From Alopecurus myosuroides (lineage: Eukaryota > Streptophyta > Magnoliopsida > Poales > Poaceae), in the NCBI GenBank assembly GCA_028641055.1, contig CM054062.1, positions 139,666,682-139,730,681 on the forward strand: a stretch of DNA of 64,000 nucleotides, in the 5' to 3' direction. Below are positions 31,730 to 44,647 of the stretch, one piece after another. A program made the translations under genes and the position numbers. The notes under the pieces are model-generated. The model saw nothing but the letters and a program-made list of their open reading frames with translations, was not told the DNA's origin and ran no database searches. The first letter of the stretch is position 1. Every line of letters starts with the position of its first letter.

Positions 31730-32879
31730 TCTTGGCCATATCCAAACCGATGTACCCCCATGACAGGTACCCTCTGCAACCCACTATATAAAAGATCCCA
31801 CCCCCATGCGATCAAGAACAACAATTGGCCTTCATGCCTATCTCTCTCTCTCTCTCTCTCCCGTAGAAATTAGATCCTATTCTAATTGCGTTTTTAGGTG
31901 TCCTCTCCCAATTAGATATAGCTCTAATATATAATTATCTCTCATGTGTTGAGAACACAAGTTTCATATAGCTCTAATCAAGTTTATTAGATCTACCACC
32001 AAAATTATACCGAAAGGTTGTTTCCTCTTTGTTAGCGCCGAGTCCTGGACGACAGAGCACTGGAGGGTTGACGCAAGTGGATACATGTGATCCTTGATGA
32101 GAGAGCTAGTGACATCCTTGCAACCAGCTCTAGCTGTGAGGATCTATGATTGCTTAGAATATACTACGACTACACAATTCTTCCGCTCTCGATAATTATA
32201 AGTACTAGATCATCGCATATATGGGCTGATGAGATTCGTAGCACAGAAAACAAAAAATCCTAGCAGATGCATGAAAAAAAAATCCAAGTTCTAATCTACA
32301 GGAACCAAATTTAATCTAGGAGATGCGAGTAATGAGTGGTAGATCATATCTACATACCATTAAAGAATGTGCATGTTGAACGTATTGTTACAATGTTGCT
32401 CGGTGTAGTCGTACTAGGTCGATGATGTCCTTCCCGTGATCCAGCTGATCAACACCGCAATGGGTGGTGCCTCCGAGATGTGCACACTTACATCATTGTA
32501 ACTTCTACTCCTCCTTGATCCAGGAAGAATAGTGGAGAGGTAGATGGGATTGAGTCCAGCAGTAGGACACCGTGGTAATGGCTACGGTGGAGAGATCTCG
32601 TGGACAGGGCATTGCTAAACGCGTGCACGGGAGAGATGAAGGATCAGCAGGGAGGGCGGTGGCTATGGTTTGTTGTGCAATGTCCCAATAAGTCCTCCCC
32701 TATTTAGATAGTCCTCCGTATATGAATATTTATCTCTAGACCTCCTCGTGATATCCCGTATCACTTCCAAGACTCCGAATTGTTTTTTCTCACCATGAAA
32801 ATATCATTCAGCCAAATTCTTTCAGCCAAATTCCTTGGAACCACACCGATCTCACTAACAAACTCTTTCAGCCAAATTC
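31730..32879. other. LTR-like and copia 3' flank sequence
   Basis: CACTATATAAAAGATCCCAC at about 31782 looks like a core promoter with a TATA box, followed by a (TC)n tract (31842-31861). 32150-32700 resembles a reversed Ty1/copia LTR and fits the copia relic to its right. No coding pattern is seen. Confidence 0.35.
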
Positions 32880-34172
32880 CTTCCTTTGCCGCTTCTGAAG
32901 CAGCCATATACTACACCTCCATTGTATATGCTGCAAAGATACTTTGCTTGGAACTCCTCCAGCTTATTGACGCACCATTCAAAATAAACACATATCCTGA
33001 TTGAGATTTCGAGTCATCTGGATCAGTGTTGAAGCTAGCATCGACGTAACCTTTAACGACGAGCTCTTCACTACCACCATAGACAAGAAACATGTCCTTA
33101 GTTCTCTTTAGATACTTAAGGATATTTTAAACTATTGCCCAGTGTCCCTCTCCAGGATCATATGGTACATGCTCGTCAAGCTGAGATCATTGGACACATA
33201 TGGTACAGTACACAACATGGCATACATGATAGAACCTATGGCTTAGGCATATAGGATTTTATCCATTCTCTCTCTTTCATCTGTCGTAGTTGGAATACTA
33301 AGTCTTACTCAATATTTTACCTTGCAACATGGGCAAGAAACCATTCTTGGCTTGATCCATGTTGAACATCTTCAAAACCTTGTCAAGCTATGTAATTTGG
33401 CTAAGACCTATTATGCATCTTGATCTATCCTTGTAGATCTTAATGCCTAATATATATGCAGATTCACCAAGGTCTTTCATTGAAAAATTATTATTCAAAT
33501 AACCTTTTACACTCTTTAGAGGCTCTACGTCATTCACGATAAGTAATATGCCGTGCACATATAATATTAGGAATGCGATTGAGCTCCCACTCACTTTATT
33601 GTAAATACAAGCTTTGCTGTAATTTTGGACAAATCCAAAACTTTTGTTCACCTCATCAAAGCGAAGATTCCAACTCCGAGATGTCTTCTTTAGTCCATAT
33701 ATAGACCACTGAAGTTTTCATACTTTACCAGCAGATTTAGGATTGACAAAGCCTTCTAGTTACATCATATACAACTCTTCTTCAACTTTGCCATTGAGGA
33801 ACACAGTTTTGACATCCATCTGCCAAATTTCATAATCGAAAGATTCAACAAATTCTAATAGAATCCTAATAGACCTAAGCATCAATACGGGTGAGAAAGT
33901 CTCATCATAGTCAATTCCTTGAATTTTTTAGAAATCCTTTGTGACAAGTCGTGCTTTATAGACGGTAACATTACCTTCAATGTCCATTTTTTTAATATCC
34001 ATTTACATTCGACAACCTTGAGGCTATCAAGAAGGTCAACCAAAGTCCACACTTGGTTTTCGTTCATGGAATCAATTTTGGATTTCATGGCGCCTTGCCA
34101 TTTCCAAGAGTCAGGGCTCATCATTGCTTCCTCATAGTTCGTAGGTTCATCATTTGTGTAACAACATGACAT
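32880..34172 (-). pseudogene. Ty1/copia reverse transcriptase and RNase H relic
   Basis: Minus-strand pieces in the right order. 34172-33882 gives the N-terminal part of RT (WKWQGAMKSKIDSMNENQVW, WTLVD). 33880-33660 gives the MDVKTVFLNGKVEEELYM region. 33651-33388 gives the palm (ILYVHGILLIVNDVEPLKSV). 33093-32911 gives RNase H (KGYVDASFNTDPDDSKSQSG, SWRSSKQS). The catalytic YVDD motif reads YVHG, and several frameshifts and stops separate the pieces. The family is common in grass genomes. It is dead as an enzyme. Confidence 0.82.
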
Positions 34173-34186
34173 TCATGATATAGTTA

Positions 34187-34418
34187 TGATATGTTTCAAA
34201 CCTATCTATAACTTTTGATGCTCCATGCTTGTTTTTATCCAATGCCTTTATGTTTTCCACATGTTTTCCTTTCTTTTCCGAATGTTTTCATACACTAACC
34301 TATTAACAAGATGCCCCAGGTCAGTCGTTGTTTTGTGTTGTTTTCTATTTCAGCAAAGTTTTTAAAGGAATATTCTTGAAAAGGGATGAAAATCCACGGA
34401 GATCATTTTTTTACCCGG
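34187..34418 (+). repeat. Old Athila LTR, left part
   Basis: Starts TGATATGTTTCAAACC and continues AACCTATTAACAAGATGCCC, as in the LTRs above. It is interrupted at CCCGG (34414-34418) by the element at 34419 and resumes at 55479. Confidence 0.75.
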
Positions 34419-35805
34419 TGATGTCTACGCACGCTTCTATTCTTGTAGACAGTGTTGGGCCTCCAAGTGCAGAGGTTTGTAGAACAGCAACAAGTTTCCC
34501 TTAAGGGGATCACCCAAGGTTTATCGAACTCGGGGAGGTAGAGGTCAAATATATCCCTCTCAAGCAACCCTGCAATTAAGATACAAGAAGTCTCGTGTGT
34601 CCCCAACACACCCAATATACTTGTCAGATATATAGGTGCACTAGTTCGGCGAAGAGATAGTGAAATGCGAGTAATATGGATGGTTATAAGTAATAATAGC
34701 AATCTGAAATAAATATGGCAGCAAGCAAACATGTAGCAGAACAGGCGTATAATGGTGTTTCAATGCTTGGAAACAAGGCCTAGGGATCCTACTTTCACTA
34801 GTGGAAACTCTCAACAATGATCAAATAATTGAATACCTAAATATCTTGTCTTCACTATGCTACTCTTAACCGTCTCCGGTTGGATAACGAACACTAATCA
34901 TTGCGTAGGGATGCAAAAATCATTCTTTAAAGTAAACATTCCCATGTCTAGTTAGCCCCACGATGTCACTATGAGCGCCCTAGAAGGTACTAGACAAACA
35001 CCACAATTCATAGAGGAGACACACATGATGTGCACACTGTCACCTTCACACCGCGGGTCAAGGTGGCTCTAAAGTTCATATTAATAAAACACTTGAGTAG
35101 CACAAGATGAAGAGTAACATCTACTTATTCAACTAGATTACAAAGCTCACGGTCACATATAGATCACACCATGGGAGAGAGAGATGAACCACATAGCTAC
35201 CGGTAGAGCCCTCAGCCTCGGGGGAGAACTACTCCCTCCTCATCATAGGAGACAACAACGTCGATGGAGATGGCGGTGGAGTCGATGGAGATGGCTTCCG
35301 GTTGGCACTTCCCCGTCCCGGCAGGGTGCCAGAACAGAGATCTGTCCCCCGAAACTTGGGTTGACGATGATGGCGCTGCGGAAGGTTTCGTGGAATTTCG
35401 CCGATTCTCCTAGGGTTTTTGCATAGGGGGGATTATATAGGCGAAAGGGAAACATCGGTGGGCCACCAGGGTGGCCTCACCACCCCAGGCGCGACCAAGG
35501 GGGGCCGCGCCTGGCTATGGTGAGGGCCCCCTGGTGCCCGTCTTCGACTCCTCTTCGGTCTTCTGGATGCTTCCGGGGAAAATAGGAACTTTGGGATTCG
35601 TGGGGTCCAATTCCAAGAATATTTCCAGAACAACTTTTCCAAAATAAAAAACAGCAGAATAGAGGGAACTGGAATTTGGCATCTTGTTAATAGGTTAGTC
35701 CCGGAAAACGTGTAAAAATGCTATAAAAAAGGGAGAAAACATGTAGCAATTGGCATAATATTATCATGGAGCATTAGAAATTATAGATACGTTGGAGACG
35801 TATCA
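34419..35805 (-). repeat. 3' LTR of the Athila derivative
   Basis: On the + strand it runs from TGATGTCTACGCACGC to GGAGACGTATCA. 1387 bp. It serves as the uninterrupted reference for the split 5' LTR, including the AGAGAGAG site where the chromovirus inserted in the other copy (here about 35176-35183). Confidence 0.9.
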
Positions 35806-35822
35806 AGCATCCCCAAGCTTAG
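35806..35822 (-). other. Polypurine tract of the Athila derivative
   Basis: The minus strand reads CTAAGCTTGGGGATGCT directly before the 3' LTR. AAGCTTGGGG words also recur at about 37780-37850. Confidence 0.7.
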
Positions 35823-38463
35823 TTCCTACTCGTCCTTGAGTAGGTAAACGATAAAACAAAATAATTTCTGAGGTGACATGCTACCACACAATCTTGATCA
35901 TCATAATGTAAAAACATATGTAAGCTGAGATCATAGAACTTAAACACAAGCATGATAAATAGAACTTTAATAATAAAGCATAGCAATCACCTTGCATCAT
36001 GAGAAGTAACAAAAATAAAAGACCATGAATAACAATGCAAATAAAGATATACGTTTGTTTCATGTATAGAGAAAGCATGGCAAAGTGATATTTCGCTAGC
36101 CTTAAGAGTGGAGCAACACATAAATGCCAGGCCACCTTCAAAGTTCATGAGAAAGACTAGAACAAATAATTAGAGAACAAGCAATAACACATCATGAATC
36201 AATTAACAATGTTTCTGGGACAAATGCACATAAAACTCAGAATAGCAAAAATGCTCTCTCAACTGTGCATAAAGTTAGAAGATGGATACTCAACATAAAA
36301 GTAAAAGAAAGGCCCTTCGCAGAGGGAAGAAGGGATCACTCATGTGCTAGAGCTTTTATTTTACTAAACTGAGGTATTAAAAGTTTGGCACTCCTCCAAT
36401 CCATCTTACACAAACCATGGCTAACCGAATCCTCGGGTGCCTGCAAACAATCACATACCGTGGAGGAGTGTCTATATTTTGGGAGATGTATGCTAATATC
36501 AATGAATCGTAAACACAAAATACAGTACGTCACAAGCCAACTAGATTTCATAAGAGCGGCTCCCATATGAAGGACGCATCTGGGTAGAAGGTCATCCCTC
36601 TTTCTCTTTTGTTTACACAATTATGCTTTGACTGATAAATCAGGGGCAAAAATAGTGAAGAGAATTTGTTTGCATTAATTTGGGGCTGGGCACCTCGCTG
36701 CCAGCTCTTCTATCAATTGGATAAGCGGATGAAGCCACTAGTCCATGGTGTGAAATCTAATCAACATGTGAGATAAAGATTCCCTATTTACGTCCTCATG
36801 AGAAAAAACAAGAACACAAAACATGAGTAATTTTGAAAGTTTTAAAGGTAGCACATGAGCAATTTACTTTGGAGTGGCAGTTAAATACCACATGTAGGTA
36901 GGTATGGTGGATACAATGGGAAAACTTTGGTTTTAGGGAGTTGGATGCACAAGTAGACCTTATACTCAGTACAGGTGGAGGCTAGCAAAAGACTGGGAGC
37001 GAAAAATCAAGAGAGCATAAGAACCATAATCATGCATAGTGACATAACCATCATTAATCAAGGCATACGTGGTACCACAAGTTCAAAAACTAAATGATCA
37101 TGGAGGCTATTTGTGACGGGTTCATAGTCATAAACATGGTGTGAGCATGCGCCAAGTCAACCAAATAAAACATTCAAAAGTGAACACCACAAATTTATGC
37201 TTCAATATGAAAAGAACAACAAATGATTCTTTCAATGGCATATTAAACACTCTCATCTATTTGAGGCTAATCATGCTACTCAATAACCACAAGGATTTAA
37301 AACTAAAATAACATCTAGCATGATATGAAAAAGTTCTAGCCACAGTCTATACAAGCTTCTACTTGCACCATTAAAAATTCTACTTCAAGCAGCAGTTGCT
37401 TTTCCCAACAAGCGCCATACAAGATATGTCTTAAAATAAACTCTCCAAATGCTACAGAAAGCAAACACGAGAGTACTCACATAACAATACTAAAACTAAC
37501 AGCTCTAGATAAGAGATGCAATGAAAAACAGGAGCTACATAAATGCAACAGCCATACAAAGATTAAGAATACAAAGTATTCCCATGAAAAAGCGGAGCGT
37601 GTCACTCTCCAATAAAAGAATGTTGGGGTCCAACCAAGATTATTGCAAAAATAAAAACAAACTGAATGCAAAAATAAAAGACGCTTCAAGTAAAGCACAT
37701 AAGATATTACCGAATAAAAATATAGTTTCACTAGAAGTGACCTGATAATTTGTCGATGAAGAAGGGGATGCCTTGGGCATCCCCAAGCTTAGACGCTTGA
37801 GTCCTCTTGGAATTTTGTGGGATGTACCTCCGGGGCATCCCCAAGCTTAGGATCTCCACTCTTCTTGATCACGTCATATCATCCACTTCTCTTGACCCTT
37901 GAAAACTTCCTTCACACCAAACTTCTCACAATCTTCAGTAGCAAGTGCAAATCGAAATAATAAATTCGCATGGTTCAGTTTCAACACAAACCTAACACTC
38001 ATAAACACATTATCTACTTTGACAACTTCTTTTAAAACTCTTTTTCTCAAAAGAACACCAAAAGAAAGAGATTAAGAGGCAAATGCAATTATTAGCAGAA
38101 ATCTGTCAAAATAGAACAGCAGGTAAAGATGATTTTTTTTCCGAAACTCTTCTGTTACTCAAATAAAAAAGTGTTAAAATAAGAAAAGTTTCTGTGATTT
38201 TATACGAATTTAACAGTGGACAGCAGAAATCTATTTCCTGCGCAGAAATCCGAAATATAGTCTCAACTTTCCACTAGAGGCTTTACTTCGCTCAACAAAG
38301 ACACAAAAAAAGATACAGAGGGGTTGCTAAGGATATAGAAAACACCCAGGTGCAAAGAAAATAAAAATAAACGACGGAAAACGGGTTGAAAACGGAGAAA
38401 TAAAACGGGTTGTCTCCCGGAAGCGCTTTTCTTTTAATGCCTTTCAGCTAGGCACAATGATTT
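35823..38463 (-). other. AT-rich interior of the Athila derivative
   Basis: No gene is found. On the minus strand it matches, in order, landmarks of the 3' UTR at 25600-27300 (for example the CGAGGATTCGGTTAGCCATG region at about 36420). CATCCCCAAGCTTAG is repeated at 37780 and 37837. CCCGGAAGCGCTTTTCTTTT lies at about 38417. Confidence 0.6.
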
Positions 38464-39153
38464 TTAAAAGGTGCTCACATAAAAATAAGAGTTGAAGCAC
38501 AATAAGAGAGCATGAATAATCAAATATAAAACACATTTAATTCTAACCCACTTCCTATAAAAAAGAATCTTGTAGAAAAACAAGTCAATAAAGCACAAAG
38601 TGGCTAGCATAGGAAAGCAAAACAAGTGCAACTTCAAAAATTTCAACATAAGGAGGGGAAACTTAATATTATTGAGATACATAAAACCATGTTTACATCT
38701 CTCATAATAACTTTCAGTACCATCATGAATAAAATTAATAATATAACTATCACAAGAAACATTCTTACCATGAGCCACATGCATAAAAGAATTAATACTG
38801 TCCACATAAGCATAGTCATTCTTATTAATAGCAGTGGGAGCAAATTCAACAAAATAGCTATCATTATTATTCACATCACCATAATCATCAAATATAGGAG
38901 GCATATTTTAATCATAATTAATTTCCCCCACAATAGTAGGTGGACAGAAAATATTATATTCATCATTGTAATCATCATATATTGGAGGCAAAGTATCATC
39001 AAAGAAAATTTCCTCCTCAAAACTTGGGGGACTAAAAATATCATATTCATCAAAACCAACTTCCCCAAGCTTAGGATTTTCCATAGCATTGGCAATAATG
39101 GTGTTCAAAGAGTTTATATACTTACATAGGACAGGGACAGAAGATGTCAGCAC
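38464..39153 (-). pseudogene. Unknown ORF of the Athila derivative, with C-terminal hydrophobic segments
   Basis: A minus-strand frame from the ATG at 39153 to the stop at 38464, with one TAA at 38905-38907. The N-terminal half is acidic and Tyr/Asp-rich with repeat-like PPIYDDYNDEYNIF and PPIFDDYGDVNNND. The middle reads INKNDYAYVDSINSFMHVAH. The C-terminal third is strongly hydrophobic (MLKFLKLHLFCFPMLATLCF, then LYLIIHALLLCFNSYFYVST) with a basic RKWVRIK between, giving two possible membrane segments. I recognise the sequence type as recurring in Pooideae repeats but know no function. It sits where gag would be. It resembles no capsid, protease or envelope motif that I can see. Confidence 0.6.
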
Positions 39154-39526
39154 TTAAGTTATGTGGTCAATTTCTCTAGTAAATATATGCCTGAAAGAAA
39201 AGCAAAACAACTCTTCAAGGTTAGATAGATCAAGCCAAAGCAAACATTATTTTATCTTATCTTTGCCACTATCATGCAAATAAAGTTCCATAGGTTTTTT
39301 TATTTTATCTTCAAACACTTCATGTCCTAACTCAAGATAAATATTATAAAGCTCTCTCATATTTTTGTTGTTTTCCATTAAGCCTAACTAGTAAATATAA
39401 AAACAAGGAATAAGTAAAAATAAGCCTAACTAGTGAAAACAAGAAACAAAAAGATATAATCACAGAATCTAAAGGAAATAACTTCGAGCACTCACACTCG
39501 AGGATGTGAGAACCTTTTACCTTACC

Positions 39527-39544
39527 TCCCCGGCAACGGCGCCA
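39527..39544 (-). other. Primer binding site (Asp-tRNA type)
   Basis: The minus strand reads TGGCGCCGTTGCCGGGGA ten bases inside the 5' LTR, the typical Athila-lineage primer site. Confidence 0.88.
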
Positions 39545-39554
39545 GAAAAGAGCT

Positions 39555-40315
39555 TGATGTCTACGCACGCTTCTATTCTTGTAGACAGTGTTAGGCCTCC
39601 AAGTGCAGAGGTTTGTAGAACAGTAGCAAGTTTCCCTTAAGTGGATCACCCAAGGTTTATCGAACTCGGGGAGGTAGAGGGCGAAGATATCCCTCTCAAG
39701 CAACCCTGCAATTCAGATACAAGAAGCTCTTGTGTCCCCAACACACCCAATAGACTTGTCAGGTATATAGGTGCACTAGTTCGGCGAAGAGATAGTGAAA
39801 TGCGAGTAATATGGATGGTTATAATTAATAATAGCAATCTGAAATAAATATGGCAGCAACCAAACATGTAGCAGAACAGGCGGAAAATGTTGTTTCAATG
39901 CTTGGAAACAAGGCCTAGGGATCCTACTTTCACTAGTGGACACTCTCAACAATGATCACATAATTGAATAACTAAATATCTTCTCTTCACTATGCTACTC
40001 TTAACCCTCTCCGGTTGGATAACAAACACTAATCATTGCGTAGGGCTGCAAAAAGAATTCCTTAAAGTAAACATTCCCATGTCTAGTTAGCCCCACGCTG
40101 TCACTATGAGCGCCCTAGAAGGTACTAGACAGATACCACAATTCATAGAGGAGACACACACGATGTGAACACTGTCACCTTCACACCGCGGGACAAGGTG
40201 ACTCCAAAGTTCATATTAATAAAACACTTAAGTAGCACAAGATGAAGAGTAACATCTACATATTCAACTAGATTACAAAGCTCACGATCACATATAGATC
40301 ACACCATGGGAGAGA
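39555..40315 (-). repeat. 5' LTR of the Athila derivative, segment 1
   Basis: Runs from TGATGTCTACGCACGC to CACCATGGG plus the AGAGA target copy at 40311-40315. Continues at 54880. Confidence 0.9.
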
Positions 40316-43300
40316 TGTCGCACCCGGACTTCTAGAGGATACTCACAGCCCGCTAAACAGTAGATAAATGGCTTACGGGGCATACCGGCACCCGCATCTC
40401 AATATGAGTAGGCCAACACGTAAACGTGTGACAACCATCCTCTACTATTCATCGTCTGCGTAAACCATCCCATAGAAATCCGACTACTTCCATTGACGTA
40501 CTTCATAACATACACACATGGTACGTCAACGACATTTGAACAAGTGATATCACAACAAATCTCTAAGACACAAAGAAATGGAAATAAGTGGCAAATAGCT
40601 CTCACTAGAGCAGAGATAGCAAATACAATCATCCAGAGGACACATGTCCCAACAAGTCATCATTACATCACAGCGGAAGCATCCAAAGTGTCTGAGTACA
40701 GACAAGATCCAAATAGGCCTAAGAGGCCGGAAACGAAAAGACGGAGCCCTTCCACGATGTCTCGGATCCTGCCCGGGTCCGCTATGTACTCGTCAGCAGC
40801 CTCGTCATACTCCACGTAGTAGCCACCATGGGGATCCTCGGAAACATAGTCTGCAGAACACGCAGCCCCAAAGGGGTCAGTACAGACGAGTACTGGCAAG
40901 CAAGACGCACAAGACACCAAAGTGTACCCGACAACACCCGATACAGATGCTTTGGGTTCAACGGAAGATAGGTGATATAAAAGATGCGGCAGCAGGCTGC
41001 CTAACCAACTACAGAGACACGCTACAACATCCGGCTAAAAGAAGGGGATAATATAGCGTATCGGAACCAACTATCACTAACCTCAAACAAACCCATCCTG
41101 GATCTCGCCCCTTATCCAAAGAAGCAATCCGAGGATAACTCACATAGTTGGATTAGTGAAGGTTCAAATTATTGTGTCAATAAGCATATTACAAGTCAAA
41201 TTATTATTAATTAGGTGTAAGTTGTCTAATCCTTGTTAGCCAGCCCTATCACCAAGTCATCCATAACCGTGGACAACACAGCTTCTCGAGAAGATTTAAC
41301 CCTGCAGGGATGCACCAATTTGGGCGTACACGTAAGAATATCCCGCCAGACGGGGATCAAACCCACCAAGCGAGACACTCAACACAACCCAACTCTTCTT
41401 CGCATCAAGCCCAAAGAACCCCGTGCAATTGAGCGCACGGCTAATCAAGCCCCACGAAGAAAAGGGGACCCTCATAGCACTCTAAGAACGTGTCTCCCTA
41501 AATGCCGACTACAAAAGTTACCACCCTGGCCTCGGGTTCGCACCTGCATATGCATGCGGCAAATGGAAAACCCGAACTAAATGAGGCGATTTGGACGAGA
41601 TGCGAATCGAATCAAAGTTCAGGGGGTCGCCCATACACGCTTCCCACATGCGGTTAGCGCGCTCATCATGGATCTAGAGGACAAGAACTTTTCCTGAGTT
41701 CGACACTAGCATGCCTCAAAACCATACCCGGCCTCCTGCCGGTGCCTTATCATCAAATTAGCATTACCTCAAACATTAACAGGTTGTTGTTTAAACATCG
41801 AGCCCCAGAACATAATAAATATGGTAACATAAATAACGGACATCAGACTCGAGCATAAACAACCCTAAGCATGCTAGTAAGACACAGGCAACAAGCAACG
41901 GGGTTATAGGTGTGGAGGATAGGCTATATCAAGGTTACATGATAACATGTGGTAGGATCGGAACACAAGCAACGAATCTTAAGGCTAGCAGGATAGACAA
42001 CGGAAAGTATCGATATCCAGTGTGGAAAGGACACAATGGTTCATGTGAGTGAATACTTGCCTGCAAACTCAGTAGCCTGGTACTGGGCTAACTCCTCAGA
42101 AGTAGTGTCGTAAACCTCGTCTGTCTCAACGTCGTCGTCTATTCTAGAAGAAGCAAACAAACAACGCAGAGAGACAAACAATCAATAACATGGCATAATG
42201 CACAAACATGGGATGATGCATGACAATTTAATTGATGCATCAAAGATAAACTAGTTGACATGGTAACATGATTAAATGGGCCTATATGCAATTTTGGATT
42301 GCATATGGAAAGCCCATGAATTAAGATTGGATTAAATGATCTACAAACAACCATCATGTGAAAGTTGTTTAGAATGATGCATGGATGAGGAAAACAACAA
42401 GAAAACAACAATAGCTTCAATTTGAAATGTGGTTTACAAGGTTTGGAATTTTATTTATTAAGTTATGAAATTTGGCTTCTTAAATGAGTTACACAAGCAT
42501 TTGTTGTTTTCACCAATTTTAATTGTTCAAAATAGATCACAAAATTCATAATTGGAAAGAACACCAAATTTTAGGTGGAATACATGTTTCATTTGTTGAC
42601 AATGGATTTAAAATGAATTAATTATGAATTAAACAAGTTTGAACAAGATTTAAATGAATTTCATTCAAGTATAAAATTATTTGAATTTTTATTTGTTCAA
42701 AACATTAAATAAAATTCATATTTGAAAATATTATATTTTTCTGGTTTGAAAACATATTTTATATGTTCAAAAGGAAATTAGTTTTACCAAGTTATGATTT
42801 TAGCAATTTTAAATGATTTAAACAAGATTTAAATTATTTACCCAATTTTAATTATTCAAAACAGGAAACAAAGTTTATATTTGGAAAGCTTGTTCAATTT
42901 TTCATGGAAAACATATTTTACATGTGCCATTTGAATTAGTTATGAATTTGACCAAATTTGAAATAGTTATTTGAATTTGAAATTTTGAAAACATTTGAAA
43001 TGTTCAAAACAGTAAACAAATGGTTTAAACATGTAGAGAATTAAATTTGGTATGGAAAACATATTTTATTTATAAAATTTGGATTTGAAATGCACAAGTT
43101 ATTTGAATTTGAATTAAAGGGGCTGATTTGTGAATTTAAAAGTTTCAGATTTGGTCCAGGGGCTTGGATGCGAAAAGAAACTTCAGAAAAGGCCCCTGGG
43201 ATTTCTTCTACGCGGGGCAGAGCAGCCCTGGGTCACTGTCCTGTGGGCCAGCGCCCAGCTGGCGCTGCGTGGCGCGTGGGTGGGATCTGGCGTGGCATCC

Positions 43301-44611
43301 ACTCCCAATGGCAGGTGGGCCCTGCGTGCATGCGTGGCAAAGCGAGCAAAAAGGATGGTTTTATTCCGCGCTGCGGGGGATCGAACCCGCGCCGTTGCGC
43401 TGCGCACCGTTGGATCTAGCCACTGCGGTGCGGATCGATTCGTGACAGAGGAGATGCGCGCGTGGTTTTTAGGTGGGCTTCGTGGTGTTAACTGAAACTG
43501 ACAGAAAGTTTCAGTATTTGTGAACCTCACCGAGGAAGCGGTGGTCGCCGGCGGTGATCGAGGCTTTGCTGCTGCTCGTGGGTGAAACAGGGAGGTGCAG
43601 GGTGTGCGTGCGGGTGATACGAGGGAGCAGAGAGGGAAGGGAAGAAGGGGAACGTGCTCACCGGGGAAGAGGAAGGAGGAGGAGGTGCTCGGTGCTGCAG
43701 CGGTGACCGGCGACGTCGAGGAAGCGGTGGGGCGATCGTGGGCTTCTCGAGCCCCTCCCTGGAAACGAGAAGGAAGAGGGAGGAGTGGGGATCCCGTTCC
43801 CGCGTACTGAGGACCATGACAGCGACCGCAACCACTGCTCCACCCCCGATCAAGCTCTGGCCATGGCGGCTCGACAGAAAAAAAATCAGAGGAAGAAGGA
43901 GGGGATCTGAGAGGGAGGAGGAAGAATGGCGGCGGCTGGGAGATGGAGGAGGGAGAGAAAAGCTAGGGCACGGCCCCGGGAGGTAGATATAGGGGAGGAG
44001 GGGAGCAGGTGAGCTCCTGCCGGTGGGGGAGCCTCCCCTCTCCTCTGTCTCCGTACAGAGGAGGACGAAAGGGACAGGTAAGGGGGGCTGGGCCTTGGGG
44101 CTGTGGTGGGCTCAGCCCACTTGGGCTGGCCTGCCCCCTCTTTTCTCTTTTCTGCTTTTATTTTTTGTTTCTCTCTGTTTTTTTTGCAGAAAAGAAAAAG
44201 GGAAGAAAAGATGGGTTTTGGGGTTGGAAACATTTAGGGAATAATTTTTATAGGTTATTATTTACAAAAGCCCAGCTGTGCCATTTTTTGTTTTTCAAAA
44301 GTTTAAATTTTGGTTGCTGTTTGAAAATTCAAATGAATTTGAGTGAATTTGGTATTAATTGAATTATTGAAAATAAGCAAGTTAATAGTTTGAACTTTCA
44401 AGTTTAATGGAAACAAATAATTGGTTTGATTTGAGAGTTTCATTGAAAAATTGTAACAGAACAAGTATGAAACAAGGATTTGAAATTTGGTTTGCAATTC
44501 AAATGGAAAAACAAGTGAAAACAAATGCAATGCTTATGATGACATGATGCAAAACATAAATTAACAAGGAGCAAACATTCTAATGGTGTTTTTCATACTT
44601 GGGATGTTACA
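40316..44611 (-). repeat. 3' LTR of the chromovirus
   Basis: 4296 bp. It contains an AT-rich segment with frequent TTTGAA/TTCAAA words (about 42420-43130) and a GC-rich block (43140-44130). It keeps a 34-bp segment lost from the other LTR (see 43382). Confidence 0.93.
43984..43993 (-). promoter_or_regulatory. LTR TATA box (3' LTR copy)
   Basis: The minus strand reads CCTATATCTA, followed downstream by a CCCTAGCTTTTCTCTCCCTC leader typical of plant 5' UTRs. The equivalent in the other LTR is at 54250-54259, and a similar CCTATATCTTT lies at about 59365-59375 in the second chromovirus LTR. Confidence 0.55.
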
Positions 44612-44630
44612 AAACGCCCCCCTTGAAGGA
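44612..44630 (-). other. Polypurine tract of the chromovirus
   Basis: The minus strand reads TCCTTCAAGGGGGGCGTTT directly before the 3' LTR. Confidence 0.85.
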
Positions 44631-44647
44631 ATCACGCCCCGAGATTC

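Noticed and set aside
43379..43440. Possible tRNA gene on the minus strand
   Set aside because: A B-box-like motif is present, but the T-stem pairs poorly, no good A box lies at the right distance and no acceptor stem can be formed.
43090..44244. Several overlapping ORFs repeated at 53391-54505
   Set aside because: They lie in the GC-rich part of the chromovirus LTRs; they occur in both LTR copies with shifts between them and show no domain.
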